Positions 11,295 to 24,704 of a DNA stretch of 64,000 nucleotides are shown here, one piece after another; the first letter of the stretch is position 1; the number at the start of each line of letters is the position of its first letter. The notes under the pieces are model-generated. The model was given only the letters and a program-made list of their open reading frames with translations. It ran no database searches and was not told the DNA's origin. Origin of the DNA: Archilochus colubris (taxonomy: Eukaryota > Chordata > Aves > Apodiformes > Trochilidae); NCBI GenBank assembly GCA_023079485.1, contig CM041084.1, positions 129,654,792 to 129,718,791 on the forward strand, in the 5' to 3' direction. Position numbers and translations under genes: made by a program.

Positions 11295-14200
11295 GGCCTG
11301 ACTAATCCAAAACGATGTCAGTAGAAATTACCTTAATTTCACTATTTTTGCAACCATATATAAAGTCAGATCAAAGGATGGTGAATTTCAGCAAGGCTTG
11401 AAAAGTTCTTCATGTAACAATTTTTTTCATGGAGGAAGGGGGAAATGTCACTGAAAGACGTGATTGAGTATTTGTTTTCTGCTTCAATTTTCTTTCTACC
11501 AGTCAGATCTTTCCTTTACCTATAACCTGTCAGTTATCCCTACCACAACCTCCTGTGCTATCAACAGGGGGATGATAGTGCTATTTGTAATGTGCTCTGA
11601 TGTGAAAAGTGCTGTAGAAGATTGGATTGTTGCTGCTGATATGACCAGAAATTTCCCCAACTAGATCTGTCAATAGCTGACACTAAAACAACAAGGTACA
11701 AAGTGCATTTGAAGGCTGTCAGACACCATTGCTTTTTTGTTTTCTCTAGCAAACTATTCCTTAGATAGCTGACTTGACCCAGTGTTGTTTAAAAAGATCA
11801 AGGGCTCAGTGGCTCAGAAAGGAAAAAAAAAAAGATGGAAAAGAATAATGTTACTCTATGCTATGTAAAGACTAATGGTCTCTTGTCCCATTATAGTATG
11901 TAAATAAAACTGTCACACATCTTCTGTTGGTCTTAATAACACAGAAAGGAAAAATGCTTTCTGGTTTTGGTTCAGTAATGAACTAAAAATAATGTGCAAA
12001 ATTTTTAAAAAATGAAAGAATTATTTGCAAAAAGTCACATTATAAAACAAAATTTTTTAAAAATAATGAACACTTATACCTGGTTTCTTGGTTTTTACTA
12101 CAGACATGTAACTTACACATATGATCAGGAAAACTGTAAATGAAAAGAAGGTTTGCAGTTTAATTTTATTCTAAACTTATTCTTTATATGTTAATTGGTT
12201 GCTTTTAAGACTGAAATATAAGACTATAACATATTTCAAGGGTTATTTGAGAAGAGGCTAATGTATTAAACATTAATGAGAAAATAATTTGTGGTATTAT
12301 ATTAACATTCCTCAAAACCTTGTTTCATTCTGACCATTTAAGAAAAGTATTTGCCACCTTGATCAGAGTCTATTCCCTTCAGGAAAGAAAGATGTATTGA
12401 ACAGCATGACCAGCAAGAGAAAGAAAGAGAGATGAGAGTTTGTAAGCAAAACTATTTTATGGTATGATGAAGGAAAGTGACAGTAGTGGCAGCTGAAGGA
12501 AACAAGACTCGAAGCAGCAACAGAAAATAAGGAGTTGAGGATAAAGAATGTGACAGAAGAACAAAAAATAAGGGTCAGTGGTGAGAAAGCTTAAACAGAG
12601 AAAAAGAAACTCCTCGTATGAGCTCTAAACTAAAAGGAGAATGGTAAATCTTAGAGCTCTCTTAGAGCAACCAGTGCTTCTCAGTTCCCTCAATTCAGTC
12701 CCTCTGAGGCACCCTATGGCCTTGGTGCCAAGGTAACTACTTGGAACTGTGGTCCAGTGCCAGAGGGAGCAGGAAAAGATGGCAGGGAGAGTCCTGTGTG
12801 GCAGTGAAACTTTGCCTCTCCCCAAGCCCACAGCTCCTGCCAGCAGACCTGGCTGCAGAGAGATGTGTCTGGAGTCACTTGGTACTTGCTCTGGGGAGGA
12901 GGGTGAGCCCCCCAAAGCAGCAGGGCTGTCACAGGCAGCCAGACCTCTGCAGCTTCTCATAAGCTTTGGATGCTGGTGCTGTGGGTAGAAGGACAGCTAG
13001 AGAACAGAACAGCAGGAGAAATAAGGAAAAGTAAAACCTAATGTAAAAAGGGGTCACAAGAAGAGGGCAAAAGAGAGGAGAGGGTAGAAGAGAAATGCAA
13101 TTGATGGCCATGGCCTCTTTACTGGAAGGAATGACTCGTACTGCTTACATGAGTGATCCCTATGTGAGCTGTAAGCAGGAGAGGCACAGCAAGGAGCCTG
13201 CTGTTTCTCATGAGCTGAGTGGATGTACAGGAAAGCACAAAAGTGACAGACACCTGCCTCAAACCCAGAGACTCTTGAACATGGAAACACCTCTGCTGGG
13301 GCAGTTCAACGAAGTGTGTTATTATCAGTTCCTTTCTGATCAGCTTTTCCCTGTTCCAGAAGACAAGCCTGGATTTATCTCCTTTTTTATTTTGCCAACA
13401 TGGCTGTACTCGTCAGCAGAATAATTAATTGAGTCAATGGAGCTCTTGGAATAGACTTCCAGTTGACATGTGCTCCCTCTTCTGGTTGCCATTTGCCTCT
13501 ACAGACTAAGATCAAACAGAAATTCGATTCCTCTACTTTTTTTTTAAAAGAAAGAGTTTTAAGACATTCTGCTTACTTTATTTTTATATGACTGTGAGAT
13601 CCCTGCTGCTCACACCACCCTTGGTAGACTGTAAATATGTGAAGATTGTTGCCCTCTGTCTTTAGGGCAAGAGGGTTTTGTGGACCATGAAGTCCAGTCA
13701 AGAATTTGTTAGTTGAAATGTTTATTTTGATGGTTTTACAGATATGAGTTGCATTGGTGCCTCTGTTTTCTTCTCCACACAGACAGGTTGCTCATGGTCC
13801 CTCACACAGACATTCCCAGCTGTGCACTGGAACACAGGGCAACCAAAGCTTGATTTTGGGGAGATCTGATACGGGGTAACCTGGACATTTCCGCAGGTGG
13901 TCCTGCTGCTTCTGACTGTATAATTAGTGGGAAATGCAATGCTAAAAATGCATCCTTGGTAAACCAGGTCAAGAAATTTCTACAAAAATAATTCATTCTT
14001 CATTTTGGCTGTGGGCTGTTCCAGCATAATCACGTGAGCAAGTACCACCACTTGGTAACACAGTTCATGAGTCAGAGAGTCAAAAAACACTGCATTCAGA
14101 AATAGGTTTGTTTCAGAGCTCTGGCTGTCAGGGCTGGGCGGCCTCTGGTGTGATCCCAAGCCACAAGAGCACCAGGTATGTAGCAGCACACCTTGCAGAT

Positions 14201-14549
14201 TCACTTAATGATCACTGTACTGATCAACTCCTGAATTCTAATCCTGTCTCTAACACTGAGTCCTGACCTAAATGCAGTTATGATCGTTCTGAGTCGATTC
14301 CATATCTACAACATGGGAATAATCCCAACTTGTAATGCTTACCAGACACATCGAAGCAGATCTTCAGCATTTACACTTAATATCATCTGTTAAGCTGTCT
14401 CTGCCTTATTAGGTCATGCATCTTTCATGCTACCTCATAAATGTTAAACTTAACATCATCTAATCTTTGAAAAGGGCAGCTCCAATTCCCTGGTTTTTTG
14501 TTTTGGTTTGTCTTTTTTTTAAATCATCCTTTGAAATACTGTTTTAATT

Positions 14550-14595
14550 AAAAAACAACACAACAAAACAAACAGCAACAAAACAAAACAAAACC
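14550..14595. repeat. (AAAAC)n-type A-rich repeat
   Basis: Degenerate AACA and AAAAC units over about 46 bp. Low complexity. Confidence 0.8.
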
Positions 14596-15860
14596 AGAAG
14601 ATAAATCTACTTGTCCAGTCCTTATGTCAAGATCTAGGACAGATTGCTGGATAGTATTTCACATTCTGACTGAAAATATTACTTTGGCCCTTAGGCTAAA
14701 TGTACCAGAAATTTGTCTTGGGTCATGCTAGCAACAAATGATAAAGAAAGAAAACATTTTTGTTTTAAATATAGTCAGTGAGGGTTTTTTCAAACCAGAG
14801 ATCAGATTTAGACAATTGTATTGGAAATAAACTCAGAGAAAATTTAATTTTTTTTCCTTGTTCATCAGTTTTCTAACTGTTCAAATTTAAAATAAGCACT
14901 GTCAGTCAATTGCTATTTCTTCTTTTAGATAGGTTTCTTTACTATTTTTAGATGTTTGCTGTCATTATCATAGTTCAGAGCTTGCAGACAGTAAAACATA
15001 TGAACAAAAGAGGCATCACTAATATTTCCAGTACATGTTATGCCCCCAGGAGAAGCTATACTCCAGTTGTCCATGAGAACCTCACTCTGGGTTTTTGTGA
15101 TTTCTTTTGGGGTTTTATTGCATGAAATAAATATGCAAATACACATTAAGTTAAATTGATTTATTAGCTAATGCTGGCTAGAGGTTATACCTAACTTGGA
15201 AAAGTTAATATTTATAGTATAATCTACATGGAAATGTAACATGAGAATTGCTATGCTGTTATTATTTACAACATCACTGCAGAAAGAGTAAGCACAACCC
15301 TATGATGTTATTTTTAGGACATAAAATGCTCAAAGTACAGTTTAAAAACTGCTGATAGTACTATTGCAGTGAACCAGATATGGCTCAAATGCACATGTAT
15401 CTCAAAGGCCTGTATAATTTTGAAGGAACAAATCAAATACTGTTAGCTTTCCTTCAAGAAGAAATAAAGCAGAGCTGATGGGGTTCATACTCATTGCTTT
15501 TTCAACTAAACACAATTCATCAAACAGAAAAACTGCTCCCCTGCATACCCAATTCCTTGCAAACCAGAGAGAAGCTGACACATCAGAAACGTACAGCTTG
15601 GACAAATATTTTGCAGGTATAACACCCAAACAGCTCCAGTGACAGGAATTCCTGTGGCACAAACCTGTCACATACAGCCCTTTTGCTGACATCGTTGGTC
15701 CCCAAACTCTGCTTCATAAGTGCCTGCTGAGGAGGCTGTGTCTGCTTGGGGTAAACCCCTTGGCATGGGCTTAGAGAGCCCCGTGAGGTAGCAGAGCACA
15801 GCACCATGGTCTGTCACCTGCCTCATGATAAAATACAGCACAGGGGGCCCCTGGCACACA

Positions 15861-16400
15861 AAATCATAGAATCATAGAATTGGCTGGGTTGGAAGGGACC
15901 TCAGAGATCATAGAGTCCAACCCACTGTTGCGGTTACCAGACTATGGCACTGAGTGCCACATCCAGTCTCTTTCTAAGTATCTCCAGGGATGGAGAATCC
16001 ACTACTTCCCTGGGCAGCCCATTCCAATGCCTGATCACTCTCTCCATAAAGAAATTCTTTCTAATATCTAACCTAAACTTCCCCTGGCACAACTTAAGAC
16101 CATGCCCTCTTCTCGTGTTGAAAGTCGTCTGGCAAAAGAGACTAACCCTCACCTGGCTACACCCTCCTTTCAGGGAGTTGTAGAGAGTGATGAGGTCTCC
16201 ACTGAGCCGCCTCTTCTTTAGGCTGAACAGCCCCAGCTCCCTCAGCCTCTCCTCATAGGGTCTGTGCTCGAGTCCCTTCACCAGCCTGGTTGTCCTCCTT
16301 CGGACCTGCTCCAGGACCTCGATATCCTTCCTAAACTGAGGGGCCCAAAACTGGACACAGTACTCGAGGTGTGGCCTCACCAGAGCTGAGTACAGGGGCA
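15861..16400 (-). mobile_element. CR1 LINE, 5'-truncated, young
   Basis: An antisense copy of about 540 bp. It begins with the ATCATAGAATCATAGAAT tail, runs through the shared 3' region and ends inside the segment encoding [12 protein letters not shown]. To the right the match breaks off at CAATAAGAATACC. It differs only slightly from the copies at 3.3, 18.4, 27.8, 31.1 and 54.0 kb, which indicates a recent insertion. 5' truncation is normal for target-primed reverse transcription. Confidence 0.96.
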
Positions 16401-16401
16401 A
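15934..16401 (-). pseudogene. CR1 ORF2 C-terminal fragment (155 codons, open)
   Basis: The element's coding strand keeps an uninterrupted 155-codon frame. It starts at an internal Met ([20 protein letters not shown]) and ends near VALSAIVW. This is the C-terminal part of the CR1 ORF2 polyprotein, downstream of the reverse transcriptase core. Typical words are [26 protein letters not shown] and [14 protein letters not shown]. The endonuclease and reverse transcriptase are missing because the copy is 5' truncated, so it cannot move by itself. The open frame reflects youth of the copy, not selection. I do not think it is an expressed gene. Confidence 0.85.
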
Positions 16402-18367
16402 TAAGAATACCTCAGAGCTGAATGATGCTCCACAAGGAGAAACTTCCTAACAATTCTGCTTGCCCTGATGAGAGGTGATTGGAGTTGCCCACTTGAACAC
16501 CAGACTGGAATTCTGTCAAAATGAGGAGAAAAGGCTTCTCTTGCTTGTGGACACCAAATAATGTGGTGGCAATGAAATTCATCTTGCTCCGGGCACATCC
16601 AAGCTTAAATCACCACTGCCAGATTTGAAGTGGTGACTGAAAGAGGGATTCACTGTGACAGGTAACTGCTTAGCCCCAGTGATCTGTCTGTCTGTCTCCT
16701 TCTTGGACTGTTTTGCTTTCAAAACAGCCCAAAAAGTCTTGATTTCACCCTGCATTGGAATGAAAAAAAATGCCAAAACCTCAGAATTTTTCACAAAACA
16801 GAATCCTTGTTTCCTGGCCAGCCCTATTACTGAACCTTAATATGATACAACATGTGTCCATACTTGCACACATGGCCCACAGTCCTTACACATGTGTAAA
16901 TCCTACTGGAGTCATGTATAAAGGATCAGGCACTAAGGCTGTTATAGAAGAAGTTCGTGTTTCACTGACCTTTTTGTATTCTTTGAAGATATTACATTAA
17001 GAGTAAATACAGAGAAGTACATGTTATATGCAAGATTTTCAGAGAATATTTAACTTTCCCACCAGAAGGTCACATCTAAGGCAATACAGCCTTGGAACAA
17101 GTTCAAAGTTGTCACACTTGATAAAAATAGCTTAAAGGGTACATAACTGTGCTGGAATATGGGAAAACAGTGGAACATGAGAGGGAGAATGATTGAAGGC
17201 CCCATTACTAATTATGTACATACTTTGCAGCTATTGAAAGCTAGGTTTCCAAGCATGTACATGGTACTTAAGTTAAAGTCCATCCAATTAAAAGAATAGA
17301 AATGCTTTTGCATCACCAAATACAAGCAAATAACATTTCACAAATGTTATTCTCTAGAATAACTGAAACTTTTTAGCCAGTAAACAGAGGATAAATTAAC
17401 TTTGTCCCTAGTTTTAAAAACATGTTTTGATGCTTATTTCTTTGTATTAGTTATTAATCTTCTAGTAAGATTTACTGAAAAACAAACCTAATATAGTTAT
17501 TTTGATAACATAAGAAACTTTAATATATTTAATTTTAAATATTTAAATTGAAACTCTTGCATGTATTTTGTAAGGAAAATAATTTATATTTCCTTTTAAC
17601 ATCCTAGACGAGGCACAGATGTACACAACAGGGAGTTGAACTTTAGGAAAACGAAAATTAAAATTGGAAGTCCTGATGTGCTGTTATAGCACAACATGTG
17701 GTACATTATAAACAACAATTTACATTAAATTGCCTCTTGAAATACACACTGTATCAGCTTGGCAGTTGTCAGCCCTTCGGGTTGTGTTCTGTGTATTGCA
17801 TGCCTGTTAAGCAACAGTCAAACCTCCTGGTGATGCTTCAGCCGTAAATTTAAGTGAGCATAAAATAAGATAGAAGAGCTCTTTTGCAAACTGATTCACT
17901 CACACAAAAAGGGGAGGTTGTTTCAAGAACATTGGGACACTCAGGAAGTTGTGGGGTCATGTTTATTCATCCTGGAAAGCAAGGCCATACAGCTTCCAGT
18001 TTAATGATGTGATTTCTTAGACCATCATCCTAATTTTATAGAACATTATTTTATTTTGCTTTTAATTGAGACATTTGCTGTAATGGGCACATAACTTTTA
18101 ATGACTGATGGAACAGTTTAATCTTTGTGCCAAGACTTAAAAAATTAATGGTGATTTTGTAATGAAAACTTCTGATTCAGTTCTGCCCAGAGTTCTTACA
18201 TGCAGGACTCAGTCATACCCTGATCCTATTTATCTCAGTGAGGCTCTTAATGATGAGAAAATGAAACTGCTGTATTTCATGCTTGGAAACAAATTATTTA
18301 TTCATTCTTCTCTGCAAAGAAGAACTGATACAGTTTGGGGGTTTTTTTTGACCAGTTGTCCTCTCAC
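16401..18367. other. Intergenic, no gene seen
   Basis: AT-rich, with no recognisable gene or repeat family. Short open frames are not supported by any known motif. Confidence 0.55.
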
Positions 18368-18721
18368 AGGAGACTTACTTAAATTCACTCTCTACAACTC
18401 CCTGAAAGGAGGTTGGAGCCAGGGGGAGGTTGGTCTCTTTTCCCAGGCAACTCTTCAGCAAGACAAGAGGGCATGGTCTTAAGTTGTGCCGGGGGAGGTT
18501 TATGTTGGATATTAGAAAGAATTTCTTTAAGGAGAGGATGATCAAACACTGGAATGGGCTGCCCAGTGAAGTAGTGGATTCTCCGTGTCTGGAGATATTT
18601 AAAAAGAGACTGGATGTGGCACTCAGTGCCATGGTCTAGCAGCTGCAGCAGTAGTGGATCAAGGGTTGGACTCGATGATCTCTGAGGTCCCTTCCAACCC
18701 AGCCAATTCTATGATTCTATG
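18368..18721 (+). mobile_element. CR1 LINE 3' fragment, young subfamily
   Basis: A sense-orientation copy of about 350 bp. It starts near TCTACAACTCCCTGAAAGGA, passes ATTAGAAAGAATTTCTTTAA and CACTCAGTGCCATGGTCTAG, and ends with CCAATTCTATGATTCTATG. The remaining CR1 ORF2 frame reads [13 protein letters not shown] near its end (18430-18639). Confidence 0.95.
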
Positions 18722-21700
18722 AAATTGCCATGTAAGGTAATTTATTTTCTGGCATCAGTCCGCAAAAAGTATGTTTTGTAACAGTGACACTCTTTTTGCC
18801 ATAGCAGTGAAGTACTTAAAAACTGAAAGCATCCCCTCAACCAGAGAGTGGTTGAAGGCAGAGGTATCTCATGCTTCCCATGGTGCAGATATCTAACATG
18901 AAGATTTTGTCTTTAAGGATCAGGAAGAAAATTATAGCAGAAGGGCCTGAGAAGCACTCTAACTGGCAACAGAGTATAACCAAACTCCAGGAGGTGCACT
19001 GGGTATGCAGAACTAGCTATACCACCCTTTCAAAAGGTATAAGAAAGGGAAAAGGTTACATTATATTACATCAGAGAAGCAACAATGTAATTTATGCTGC
19101 CTAGTTTAAAAGCATCACATTTTTCTACAATAACAAAAAAGCAGAGAGTCTGAGTCATTAGAAAAATACTTGCACAGCTGGTAAATTGTATTTTCTATGG
19201 ACCTTATGCATGTGATTCTAAGCGCTAAGTATACACATTATTAGGGTCAATCCAAATCCAGGCTGTTGAAAAATCCAAAGTGTTGGAGGATTTAGGATCT
19301 TCCTGTGGATTTTGTTGTAGCCTCCACAACCTATGCTTTCATTAAAATAATATATGTTCTAACTTTGCAGGTTCTGAAAGGAGCCTTCACAATGTTAACC
19401 TGTGCACTGTCTCACAGAGAGTACAGCCAACAGATTGAAACAGTGCTACCAGAATATGCAAAATAATAGCAATATTCTGTATTTTTGCCTTCTTAGAAGA
19501 GACTGACCGCTCATTAAGAAGCAAAGAACTACGGTGATATGGCCTCAGCTTCTCACTCAATTGGAGATGGTAATGTTTTAGTGGTTTTAGTGCTAACCAT
19601 CTATGAAAGAGTGCAAAAGGTAGCATGTCCCTGGAGAGCAACATGATCAGGGGCTGTGTGTCTTTTACAACCCCGTTAAGAGGGGTTGTACTACTCTGCT
19701 CTTTCCTCTTCCTAAAGTGAGAGTGAAACAGTTCATCAGAAGTTTGCTTAGCTGGGAAAAATGACACAGCTGCTGTCCACTCTTCTTTGTCTTGGTGTCT
19801 GGAAAGAAATGCTTCATTTAATATTGCATCTGGATAAAGATAGACCTACTGGAGGTGTTCCCAGCTCCCTGAAGTTTCTAGGATGTTTTGGTTTAAACTT
19901 TTGCTTTCCTCAGACTTGGGTTCACCTACTTTCTTTGGCTGTATCTGTGGTCACTATATCCCCCTCTTTATTTAGTGTACAGTTCTGAGGACTCCAGTGA
20001 ACAGAAAGGCTTTTAGTCCTCTTGCCAGTTCACATAGTCTGCTGCTGGGAAGCTCTTGAGCTGAAGATCTTAGAAGGCATGGAATTCTTCATGAGTCAAT
20101 GCCCACTTCTTTCAACTTAAGCAGTTTTAAAGGCCATCAAATAATGCAAACTGCATTTGCATGACTCCAGTGGATTCAACCTCACTGAAAGGATTTTGCT
20201 ACCAAAGTCATTTGGATTGCAGCAGAGCTAAATGCTGAAGTTGGGAAACAAAGTAATATGTTAAAACACACTGCACAAACCCAGAAAAAAAGGATGGTCC
20301 TCGCCTTAAAAATATACAACATAAAGGTGTCATCTTGATTTATGTTTTCCCCAGATGTAACAGTTAGCATGTGTTTTGTCCATCAGCTTTGCCACAGGAA
20401 AAAATGTTGCACCTAATTACATGCTAAGGTGACACCATGGAGAGATGGCTGATGGATGGGAAGCCCAAGGACATAATCCTGTGACACTGACTCCCCAGAC
20501 AGTAAGGGTGTCAGTTCTCTTGCTCCTAGCTGTTGCCATTTTGGTAGACATCCTTTTGACAGTGAATTTTAAGAAAGGAGATGACAAAGCATAGTGAGGG
20601 TCTTTGTAGATGTTTAAAACACATTGTTTCCATGTAGCAAAAATTGCTTTGGAGAAAAGACAAAAAGGGTGAACAACTTGGTGTTGGAATGGTGATTTGC
20701 ATCACTGCCAGACCAGCAGTGAGTATGGATCTGCTGCAAGAGTAAAGGAGGGACAGTAAGGGTAATGTGCTTGAAAGAAATGAAAAACATTGAAAAATAA
20801 ATCCTTCATATCTATTGCGATAAAATCAGACAACTTATTGGAGGGATGTAAAGGGGAGATTGGTAATTTCTAAAGAAGAGAAATTGTGTAGATTTATAAT
20901 TTTCAGGTGCTTTAGAAACTGATACTTGTGGTAGCTCAGACATGAGATGACATGAACATGAACAATTTATCTCTGCAAATTAAAAGCACTTGCCCAGCTT
21001 TCAGAAGTTTTCCATTAGTAAAGTTGAGTAAGGTAACTTTTTTGTCCAGCTCCCTAAAACAAGTATTCATCTTTTGGTATCAAATTTGAACACTTGAAAG
21101 TAATGAATAAACTTTCTTATGAAATACAACCATTTCTCCCATTTCACAGAGATTTGCTTCTTGTTGAAGAGCCTGTGAAACATGAGACAAAGCAGAAGCA
21201 TGAAGAACAAATAGCCCCAAATGGCTCAGTTTTTCTTGGTAATTAGTGGCTGGAATTAAATCTGAAACTGTGTTGTGTTGTGTTGGGGAGAGGACATCTT
21301 TTTAACACACTAAATTGTTAGGCCTAACTTGCATCTCTAGAAATGTGTTTGTTTGAAAACACAATAAAGGTGATGACTAAACTTCTGGACATAAGGGTAA
21401 GAGCTCCATCACTGTAAACAACACGATTCATGTGGTGTCAGCCTTTGAAATAAAAACTGAGGATTTCTTTTTTAGACTGCTTTTCATCTCATGGACTCAT
21501 TTATATGTATCTGTTCTTAGGCATGAGATATCTATGTAAAGTTGAGTACTCCATCAGAAACTCAGTTTTCAGATGTCACAAAACTTTGTTTGTAGACTGT
21601 GTCACAAGTGTAAATTGCTAATAGTTTGGGCTACTCATATTTTCTTCATTTCTCACATAGACCTTAAGAATTTCCAATACAGAGCAAGACTCAGAAATGA

Positions 21701-23970
21701 GTGAGAATCATAATTTCTAAAATTCTTTACAATATCTCATACAACATTATAATAATCTTTCCAGAAATCGTAACTTCTTGGCTGACTTTTTTAATGTATT
21801 CCATAATTATGTGTAGAGCACAATGATACCTCTTTGTACCCAAAGGATACAAAAATGCTTTAAGCATATCAGAAGAGGTCAAATATCTCTATATACCCTA
21901 AAATTTCACTACTGCAAGGCAGGTAATAGTCATCCTTTGTTACCAGTTTAACAAAGACTTGGAAAACACTTTCAAGCTTTGACTTTTCTGTTTTAGATGG
22001 GCACTCATACTCCTTGTGATCTACTTGAAAACCATACTCCTAGAAGACCAAAACTGCATTGCTTGCACATTCCCACTCTGCTCAAGTACCACAGGTATTC
22101 TGCAGATGCAAAATAACCTCTGTATTGAAGGTCTAATAATTCCCAAAGCAACCTGAACAGATGTAAAAAGAATTTACGTGTCCAGTCTACATTTTCAAAC
22201 ACCAGCTGCTGTAGTTAAATCCCTACATTTGGGTGCACAGTTGCTGTCTGGGCCAGACCCTTTCCAACCCAACCCTGCTCACATTGCTCAAGCTGGTTGT
22301 TAGCCCATTGCCCTCCCTTCTGAAGAGAGGTTTCATCAGGCATTTGCCCCATTCACTCACAGTGAACAGTCACTGACAGAAGAAACACAGGGGGAAGCTG
22401 GACAAGCCAGGTTAGAGCTCAGATCTGCACATGAGTGCCTTGCTTCCCAGCACCTCAGCATTCTGTCTCCAAGCTGCTGCAGAGACTTAGAAAAGTGATT
22501 TTCTAAAAAGCCAGATGAGGCAGCAATGAGCTGGGATTATGACTCAGAAACTATTTGCTTCCAGAATTTTGTCACCTTTGTTCACTAAGTTAGTGCTTTT
22601 CAATTTTACTTACTGTGAACTTAACTGTTTCAAAAAAATCTTGCTCATAATCATAATTGCAAACTCTTTTTTTTTCTTTTGATCACTGATTTTCCATTTT
22701 AAAGGTGCTACAATTCAACCTATTTTCCTTTACACTTGAAAAACATTATTATCACGAGACTAAGGCTAAAGTATTTTTTTAAATTAGGAAATGGAAGAAC
22801 AAACAAAACATCAGTTATTTGCACCTTTAAATCTAGAAAATACCTAACATTCAGATTATAAAGATATCTATGAGCAAGGTCTAAATTTTTTTTATTTGTG
22901 TTGATTTTTTTCAAATTTCAAATTTGAATCCATTTGGTGAACATGAAAATAATCCCAGAGTAATAAAATGACATGGCAATTTTGGTTTCCCACTGTTAGA
23001 TGGTTATATGTGATTTAATAACTAGGTACATGGCATCACTAATAACATACGTAATGTTAAGGGTGAAAGAGATTTTCTTCTATTGTTTGCTTTTTTTGAT
23101 GAAGTTTTTAAATGTTTGAAAACTATTAGAAGATATATAATTTCAGTCACATTAGCCATGAGCTCAGGATATTCCCTGTATAATGGAGGGACAAATCTTA
23201 ATATCTTCAGAATATTTAGATTAGAATATATACATGTTTATGTACTTGTATATATTTGATACAATATACTACAAATAATAATTTGCAATAAAAACAGAAA
23301 ACGGAACCACAAAGGAACAATACAAATTAACTAGTCCAACTTTTACCAACTAAAACAGGAGAGGAAGAGGAAGCCCAAACAATTTTTATTTCCTTCAGAA
23401 ATGTTTCTAAAATATCTCAGTTAGTATTGCTAACTATCACCAACTTTCATGCTGTCAGACTCCTGTTGTTTATAGGTCACCTCAGCAGGCTATAAAAAAT
23501 GTCAAAATAGCAAAATCTTCTTCCATACAGACAGACTGAGGGCTCCTGGGACCACCCACCCACATCCATGCCCTTGTACTTGGAGGCACTGGAGCAGGAC
23601 TGGCAGAATTGGAGCAGGACAGACATGAACAGTAATTTGCCCAGTAAGTTAAACCAACTGAAGTATCCATATTAGCCAAAAGATGTGGTGAAGGAGAAGT
23701 TTAGAGGCCTGCAAACCTCTGACAAGTGAAAAAAAGATGTTCCTTGCAGGCTGACTCCCAACCCTCTTTGTCAGTAACCTTTAACATGGTGCAGACATCC
23801 TGGGTCTGCATCCAAACCCCTCTGCTCACACGGCTGGCGTGGGCTGCCCAATGGACAGCAGGCAGGAGACTCAGGTTATGATGTTAGAGCCACAACAGCT
23901 GCCAAACACCAACATCAGTACATGAGGCTTTCCAAAATGGTGCTTAAAATAAAAGGTTGGTCTATGTTAC
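18722..23970. other. Intergenic, no gene seen
   Basis: No supportable gene. The longest open frame is 126 codons on the minus strand (19387-19767). It has no recognisable domain and no evident coding signature. The region is AT-rich with ordinary short homopolymers, for example T-rich at about 22670. Confidence 0.55.
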
Positions 23971-24110
23971 ATCTCTGGAGGTGTTCAAGGGCAGATGGGA
24001 TGAGGCTTTGAAGAACCTGGTCTAGTGGAACGTGTCCCTGCCATGCAGGAGGGTTAGAACAGGATGACCTTTAAGGTCCCTTCTAAACCCAACCATTCTA
24101 TGATTCCTTA
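23971..24110 (+). mobile_element. CR1 LINE 3' fragment, older subfamily
   Basis: A sense copy of about 140 bp: CTGGAGGTGTTCAAGG, then AACCTGGTCTAGTGGAA, GTGTCCCTGCCATGCAGG, a GATGACCTTTAAGGTCCCTT block and an ATTCTATGATTC end. It belongs to a different CR1 type from the young copies. Confidence 0.9.
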
Positions 24111-24607
24111 GGTTCATTCTGCATCTGAGCTATGATTTGTTAATGAACAAAAGAGGTAGAAATTAACTAATATGGCTATAGAGGCTACTGAAAAAATTGT
24201 GTTGACTAATTTTCTTGCTTTTCCCCTTGGCTTTATTCCTCAGCTAGTGGGATATTTGATTAATAATCCTCTACCTTTTATCAGCTTTCCACATTTTTAT
24301 GAACTCTTTTTCCTCTTCATTTTGCACTTAATTGATCCATTTTCTGCTGCAAAAAAATGGCAGATCACCCACAGCATCAACAACACTGAAGACAGAAACA
24401 CACCACTAGTCTCTTATACCAAAATGCAGTCCTATGCAGGTAAGGAAATTTCCTGAGGAGTTCCTTGAAATCCTGTACTCATTTCACTTCTGGCCAAATG
24501 CTACACAGTCTTGTGTGTGCTTTCCCAGTCTTCAGGTTGAACTTTATTTCTGCCAACTTTTAAGGTATCCAAAATTAGTTAAGTTATATGAATATCTCAC
24601 TATGAGT
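24111..24607. other. Intergenic, no gene seen
   Basis: About 500 bp between two CR1 copies. Nothing recognisable. Confidence 0.55.
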
Positions 24608-24704
24608 GTAGTGAGAAACTGGAAAAAGTCTCTCAGGGAAATTATGGGTATCCCACCCTTAGAAGTGTTGAAGGCCAGGTTGGATCGGGCTGTGAGCAAG
24701 CTGG
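24608..24704 (+). mobile_element. CR1 LINE fragment, left part of a split copy
   Basis: This matches the older CR1 type: GTGAGAAACTGGAAAAAGTC, then a GTGTTGAAGGCCAGGTTGGA block and GAGCAAGCTGG. The family would continue with TCTAGTGG and GTGTCCCTGCCCATG. Here the match breaks off after CTGG, and the expected continuation reappears about 1 kb to the right (25717-25765). Confidence 0.75.

Larger units (their letters stand above)
4110..15860. other. Intergenic, no gene seen
   Basis: Nearly 12 kb without a supportable gene. The + strand is purine-rich at 4190-4560, at about 9100-9520 and at 12400-12620. A stretch of higher GC at about 12690-13000 has several overlapping short frames on both strands, none recognisable. 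A 9-bp inverted repeat (GGTTTGCCA / TGGCAAACC) lies at 5738-5757. Simple repeats are listed separately. Conserved non-coding elements could be present but cannot be judged from one sequence. Confidence 0.55.

Noticed and set aside
19387..19767. 126-codon minus-strand frame in the intergenic region
   Set aside because: No known domain, no CpG promoter, and an isolated length within chance expectation for this much sequence.
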